A stretch of 64,000 nt of DNA from Carallia brachiata (lineage: Eukaryota > Streptophyta > Magnoliopsida > Malpighiales > Rhizophoraceae): NCBI GenBank assembly GCA_021464245.1, contig JADCRB010000016.1, positions 5,139,250 through 5,203,249 on the forward strand. The letters are read 5' to 3'. This document shows positions 58,763 to 64,000 of this stretch, in pieces. A program made the translations under genes and the position numbers. The notes under the pieces were generated by a model that saw only the letters and a program-made list of their open reading frames with translations, was not told the DNA's origin and searched no databases. How positions within the stretch are numbered: the stretch's first letter is position 1; the number at the start of each line of letters is the position of its first letter.

Positions 58763-60219
58763 CTACGATATGTGTATCTCATCTTTATGCTTAGAAGTAT
58801 TCATCCATGCTTGATTATTATTATTTTTTTTGTGGTGCATTCGTTTTGATTAATTTTAGTTAACATCATTTTTTTTCTTTTTGTTACAAGCGAACCTCAA
58901 AGGCCAAAAAATGTGTGCAGAGTTATTAAAAAATTTAAACGTAAAAATCCAGAGATCTTAACACAGTATTCTAGCTTTTTGTCTTAAAAATTGCGGATAA
59001 TTTGTATTATTCAAAAGAAGATACTCTTAAGCTCTACTATTTGGACAAACATATTTATCCATGACCTAATATGTATGGGCTTAATAAAGAGATAAACCCA
59101 ATTTAAACAATCAAGTAAAACTTTTCAAGTTAAGAAATTTTTTTTACCATTTTTAGATTATAAAAGAAAAGATAATAGGATAAGATAAAGATATAACAGA
59201 AAAATTTTTAAAATGTAAAATATTAAATTATATATTACTATATACTATATTAGTATAATAACATCTTTTACCTCATTTAAAGCTATTAATATAATGTATT
59301 ATATATTGTACATAACATAAAATTTTATTGTCTTTAAAATAAATTTATAAATGTTTATCAAAAAAGATTTGCTTTGATTGGTTTTCACTACATCTACATA
59401 TTTAGTTTGTATTGGTGTTAAAAATCAAAGGGAAAAATGGAGTGCAATGTCATTAAACTAAATTGTGAATCAAGGAAGAGATGAATATAAGAAGCATGAT
59501 GAAAAAATTTTCAACAAAAACATAACAAATTGAAATTAAATTCCTCTTTGTTTGCCTCTCATTGTGGAGACAATAATATAAATTTTTTTTATATGAGAAG
59601 AGGTTGTGGTGGAGTTGAACAAAGATATAGGAGGCGAACAATGCAGAAGAAGGTATAAGTGTATAACAATTTGTTTATATAAAACGTTTTAAATTAATAG
59701 AGAAAAAAATTATTGATGATAGATAATTAATTCTATTAAATGGTAATCGGTTAAGTACTTTTTTACAGTAATTATGAAAGTTAAAAGAAAAATAAAATTT
59801 AAGCAACGATACGTATAATCAAATCCGTATCAGCTATTATTATTATAAAAAGAGCCAAATAACTTATTTAATACAATTAAAGAAAAAAAGTAAAAGTTAA
59901 TTATGTAGTTAACAATCTTGATGTTTCATGATATAGTCTTCAGGATAGTTATCATTATTCATAAAATTTATGACAATTATTTTGCGACAATTATTTAGGA
60001 AAACAAAGTGTTTTGACTAGTATATAACTTTTATATGGCAGTTAAGAGATTTCATTTATGAAAATTATCTATGGCAAACAAAATTTTACTTATAATTATT
60101 TTAGAAAACTAAATGTGGAGAGAGAGTATAACTGTAAATTTTATTATTTTCTATATTTCTTTATTTAAATTATTATTTGTAAAATAATTACATTGTAGCA
60201 TGATTTGAGCTTCCCCTAT

Positions 60220-60610
60220 ATAAGTTTAAGATCATAATTCTACTTATGCTCTTAGGTTAGGCCCCTCAGCTATGTGCTCTCGCGGTTGCCACCTAAATTC
60301 ATAGCTCATCTCATAAGAAAATCCACTATTGTTTTTTGATATCAATTAAAAAATGATGATTGTGAGATGTGTTTTCCCATCATTAAGACACCGTTTTGAT
60401 TTTTCACCTCATCATCCTATTATATGTGGAATTTGGAGGGGAAGAGAAGAGTTTATTCTTGATCAAAACTACTAGTTTGATAGTTCCAATAAAAGGGTTT
60501 GTAGAAAAATAATGAGATATTGTATTGTTCGGAGACCAATCTTGATGAAGTTCTAATTGTATTCATAGTTATGGTTTGCCAGTGGAATAATGAATTGTAA
60601 ATCATATTTC
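60220..60610 (+). repeat. Conserved module, copy a3
   Basis: Keeps GCCACCTAAATTC and a diverged version of the FSPHxPV..ILRRRxEFI peptide region (TTTTTCACCTCATCATCCTA to GAAGAGAAGAGTTTATTC), with frameshifts. The following K/E-rich frame at 60590-60778 is intact. Confidence 0.5.
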
Positions 60611-61506
60611 CTTCCTAATAAATCGGCAGATGATTTTTTTGAATCATTTGAGATGGTTGAGAGTCAAGACGAAGTTGACAAAGAAGGCAAAAAGAATGGA
60701 AATAAAGATAGAATCAAGATTGAACAAGATAAACCTGATACCAACAAACCAATGTGGAAAAAGGAAAAGAAGTCGTAATTGCTTGTAAGACAAAACGGAA
60801 GCGAAAGAGAAGGAGAAAAGATTGCCACTCGTATTGAAGAAAAAGGAAAAGGAATTTCAGAAATAATAGCTAGTGAAGGGGAAATAGAAGAAATAAAAAC
60901 CAATGAATAACAAAAGGGTAAGAGCAACAATGAATTCTAAAAATGGGAGCCTGTGAAGGGGAAGGTGAAGAAAGGCAAACCAATGAACAACAAAAAGGAA
61001 AAAGTAACAAGGCCTCCATGGAGAGAGAAAGATAAATAGTCACGCTAAAAAAAAGGGAAAGAAATTTTAAAAATGGTAGCTAGTTAAGGGGAAAGTAAAG
61101 AAAAGAAAACCGATGAACAACAAAAGGGAAAGTGCAACAATGCCTCTACGAAGAGAGAAAGGATAACTAGTTGCGCTAAAAATAAATGGCAGAGGAATTC
61201 TAAAAATAACAACTAGTGAAGGGAAAGAACCAAAAGAGAGAAAGGATAGCTAGTCGCGCTAAAAAAAAAAAGGAAAAGAAATCTAAGAAACTATATGATC
61301 TCCATACAATATGGCTTTTTTATGGTTCATACGCTTAGCTGGTCGGGTGCCTTTTGATGAAAGTTTTATAGTTTTATAATGTTGGTATGATATATACAAT
61401 ATGGTACCTCAACTGTTCTATTTTGATGGTTTTGAAAATATGTATAGGATGATATAGCGTGGGGTTGATATGTTATTTTTAGGTTGACATTCTATGGGTA
61501 TTTGGA

Positions 61507-61545
61507 GCAGTGTTGTAAAAATCGGACAGAATTGGCCGGTCTAAC
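61507..61545. mobile_element. Fragment related to the AACCGG element
   Basis: CAGTGTTGTAAAAATCGGAC then GGCCGGTC resembles the inverted right terminus of the element at 40743-41188. It lies exactly at the deletion junction of copy 3. Confidence 0.4.
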
Positions 61546-61770
61546 ATTCTAAAGATTTGAAGTTTCCAAAATTGATTGTCCAGTTACGTTTACATTGCAA
61601 ATATAAACCTCAAAAAATGTTTATGTGAAAGTTATATAATAGTTATCTTTTAAGCAACATTTCAGTTGTTAGAACATAGACTTTTATTTTAAAAATTTTA
61701 AGTATTAATTTTGATACTAGTGGGAGGGGGGTTTATAGAAAGGGAAAAGGTATTCCAATTGTTAAAAGAT

Positions 61771-63061
61771 GCTTTTTTTTTTTTTTATCATATCTCATAG
61801 ATAAATTGCTTATACATAAATTTTCTCATATCTCATAGATAAATTTACCTCAACCGATTGTCTTTAGATTTCCAGTAATAAAAAACTTTGGAGAGCTGTC
61901 TAAAGTTAAGAGAAGTCTTCCCATTCTTCAATGGTATAGCTGTTTATTAAACATAACACTTCAGTCTACCTTTTTTTTTTACTTTTCTTGAATAGCAATG
62001 TCATTGAAGATGTCATTAAAAATAATTTTACAATATATAAAGTCGATATGATTCAAAACAATAAACAGACTCATAATATGAACTAAAAAAACAAAAATTA
62101 GTATCAATAGAGTTTATACGATACAACTTTGTAATTGTAACATCACTTGGAAAGACCGAAAGAGGTCATCAAAATTTTAACAGTAGAAGAAGAAGAAGAT
62201 GATGATGCGGGATAGCCGAGGGGATAATGAAGACTAGAGGTGCTTCCTTTTAAATTTCAAAATAGCAATAAACCTTTGAGTATCCATTGGTTGTTACCTT
62301 CTTAAATCTTTGAGCCCTTTCCAATTATTGAATGACACTAAAGTTTTTCATCCATGCATATGAGAGGAAGAAAAAGAATTTGAAGAGATTTTTTTTAGAG
62401 AAGACAAACAGTTTGGAAAATGAAGAGATTAATAGAAATTATTTTTTGGGTAAATGTCAAATATATAATTAAATAATGTCTTCCTTCTAAGTTTTAATCA
62501 GCACCATCAGGCAGTCCTCCACTTATCTATCCATTGGTTTGGTTGGTATAAATCTCTATAAATTTTAAGATAAAAGAACAAAAAGATTAAGATACAACAC
62601 CTCCAATCCTTGGCCTTGATAAACGGAAAAACTCAAAGGATGAGGAAAAAAAAATGAAGCTAATGATGTGCACATAATATATTAGCTGCTAACGCAAGAT
62701 GGTTATTTAAATTTATAATCAATAATTGATGTAATTAATTATACCAAATATTTGCATGTGAGTTTGGTGGATTCTTTTTGGATCTTGGAATTTCATAGAA
62801 TTGAAATTTGCCCCAATGGTTTATCACTCGAGTTACAATCATCTCCTGCATGTATGATTTTCCGTCTTGAATTAGGAATACAAATGACAATACCTTGATG
62901 TTTCTCTATTCACATAAATCAACTTTTTTTCTATTTGCATTCAACATTTAAATTTCTGAATTTATTAGTGGCAGATGTTCACATTGTATTTGCAAGTTGT
63001 CTTAATGCTTATTCCTTTCAACTCAAACTTACCCATATTCGTTCTTCCTGTTAATCTTTAG
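61771..63061. other. Region upstream of the NB-ARC exon
   Basis: AT-rich, no coding frame. It contains a poly-T tract and a tandem TCATATCTCATAGATAAATT repeat (61789-61808 and 61827-61846). No TIR-domain motif is present in any frame. The last bases (TTAATCTTTAG) form a plausible 3' splice site, so at least the right part is probably an intron. Confidence 0.55.
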
Positions 63062-64000
63062 GAACGAGGCTGATCTTGCTAATAAAATTGTGGAAGACAT
63101 ATTGGAAAAGCGAATGCACATATATTTTCGAGTTGATTTGAAAGGTCTGGTTGGCATGCGTCGGCGAGTTGAAGATATTGAATCACTGCTTTTTGGTGAG
63201 AAAGTAAATGATGTGCGCATTGTTGGAATATGGGGGACGGGAGGAATCGGCAAGACAACTCTTGCCAGAGCCATATTTGACAAATACTCTTTCCACTTTC
63301 AAAGCGGATGCTTTCTAGAAAATGTCAGGGCAGCTTCAAATAATCTTGGATTATTACGCGAGCTTAAAGATGAACTTCTTGCTGGTCTACTGAATAGAGC
63401 CAATAAGAGTATACGCACATCTACCTCAAGTTCAAACTTTTCAATGGACCAACTTCGGCATAAAAAGGTTCTCATTGTTCTTGACGATGTAGATAAGTTT
63501 GAACAAATCGAATATTTAGCGGGAAAGCGTGAATGTTTTGAGGGAAGTAGAGTTATTATTACAAGTAGAAATAGACAAGTTCTTAAAAATGGAGTTGATG
63601 TCCAATATGAAGTTAAACAACTAGATGACGGTCCAAGTCTTGAGCTTTTTAGTTTGCATGCCTTTAAGCAAAGCTATCCCCCAGTAGACCGTGTGAAATC
63701 ATCCAATATAGTGGTAAAGTATGCCAGAGGCCTTCCTTTGGCACTTAAAATTCTTGGATTGTTTCTACATGATAGGAGCGACGAAGAATGGAGCAGTGCA
63801 CTGGTTGAGCTTCAGAATACTCTTAACAAGGAAATAGAAGAGGTGCTGAAAATAAGTTACGATGGATTTGATAGGAGTGCAAAAGAAATATTTCTTCATA
63901 TTGCATGCTTCTTCAGAGGGGAGACAAAAGCTGATGTTGAGAGAATACTTGACTCTTGTGGTTTCTTTACCATAATCAGTTTAAGTAAGCTCGCTGATAA
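63062..64000 (+). CDS. TNL-class NB-ARC resistance-protein exon (partial)
   Basis: One open frame of about 312 codons from a 3' splice site (TTTAG at 63057-63061) to the window end. Motifs in order: NEADLANKIVEDIL and LVGMRRRVEDIESLL linker; P-loop GIWGTGGIGKTTLA; RNBS-A CFLENVRA; kinase-2 KKVLIVLDDVD, with the final Asp typical of TIR-type proteins; RNBS-B GSRVIITSRNRQVL; RNBS-C YEVKQLDDGPSLELFSLHAF; GLPL as YARGLPLALKILG; RNBS-D FLHIACFFRGE. This is exon 2 of a TIR-NBS-LRR gene, an ATP/ADP-switched intracellular immune receptor. The P-loop has Thr where Met is usual (GMGGIGKT), while the catalytic Lys is kept. The TIR exon was not found upstream and the LRRs lie beyond the window. Confidence 0.93.

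Larger units (their letters stand above)
58763..61770 (+). repeat. Tandem array copy 3 (a3, with a fragment of b3)
   Basis: Collinear with the start of copies 1 and 2 (GATACTCTTAAGCTC near 59018; TAATATGTATGGGCTTAATA near 59067). It lacks the LINE. At about 61505-61560 it jumps across a deletion to the sequence equivalent to 40410 of half-unit b, and the match ends near 61765. It is more diverged from copies 1 and 2 than they are from each other. Confidence 0.75.

Noticed and set aside
47032..58771. Intact 9-bp target duplication of the large MULE
   Set aside because: The flanks ATTAGACAA and CTACGATAT do not match. The element is supported by its terminal repeats and the paralogous empty site instead.
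63029..63283. 84-codon minus-strand ORF over the NB-ARC exon
   Set aside because: It is the antisense shadow of the clearly conserved plus-strand NB-ARC frame.
1..64000. CRISPR arrays, bacterial operons, rRNA genes or functional tRNA genes
   Set aside because: None seen. The sequence is plant nuclear DNA, and the tRNA-like A/B boxes found belong to SINE-type repeats.

Overview
This is AT-rich nuclear DNA from a flowering plant, almost certainly a dicot. The evidence is a TIR-class NB-ARC resistance-gene exon at the right end (this class is absent from grasses), Ty1/copia and Mutator-like (MULE) transposons, L1-like and SINE-like retroposons, and a plant telo-box upstream of a coding start at the left edge. 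No species can be named. Only two segments look like ordinary host genes, and both run off the window: a 32-codon N-terminus at 1..97 (-) and the NB-ARC exon at 63062..64000 (+). Almost everything else is transposons, their decayed coding pieces, and large duplicated blocks.

Layout. 1-1300: a gene 5' end, then a 640-bp MULE-like element with a 9-bp target duplication. 2.5-3.4 kb: decayed copia gag. 3.5-14 kb: AT-rich DNA with short diverged repeats and no gene I can support. 14-21 kb: remnants of a minus-strand gene or element, then a block that is an inverted copy of sequence found later in the window. 21.2-22.7 kb: a 5' fragment of a minus-strand copia element (gag, primer-binding site, LTR). 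22.7-61.8 kb: a tandem array. Copy 1 is about 22691-35838, copy 2 about 35839-47040, and a shortened copy 3 about 58763-61770. Each full copy has two half-units (a and b) that are themselves anciently related. Between copies 2 and 3 sits an 11.7-kb Mutator-like element (47041-58762), itself split by a full-length copia element (50682-55938). 63.06-64 kb: the NB-ARC exon.

The paralogous copies act as filled-site and empty-site records of each other. This lets many small insertions be bounded from the sequence: palindromic MULE-type elements with 9-bp duplications (26959-27462 and 34371-34732), an element with an 8-bp duplication (27964-28286), retroposons with 13-19-bp duplications (31326-31455, 35015-35160, 35421-35640), an AACCGG-rich element (40743-41188) and a truncated LINE 3' end.

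The most interesting structure is the Mutator-like element. It has terminal inverted repeats of about 230 bp, a decayed MURA-type transposase reading inward from the left end, and a small GRF-type zinc-finger reading frame reading inward from the right end. The maize MuDR element has the same convergent two-gene layout, but with a different second protein. All motif and alignment statements were made by eye; no database search was run.
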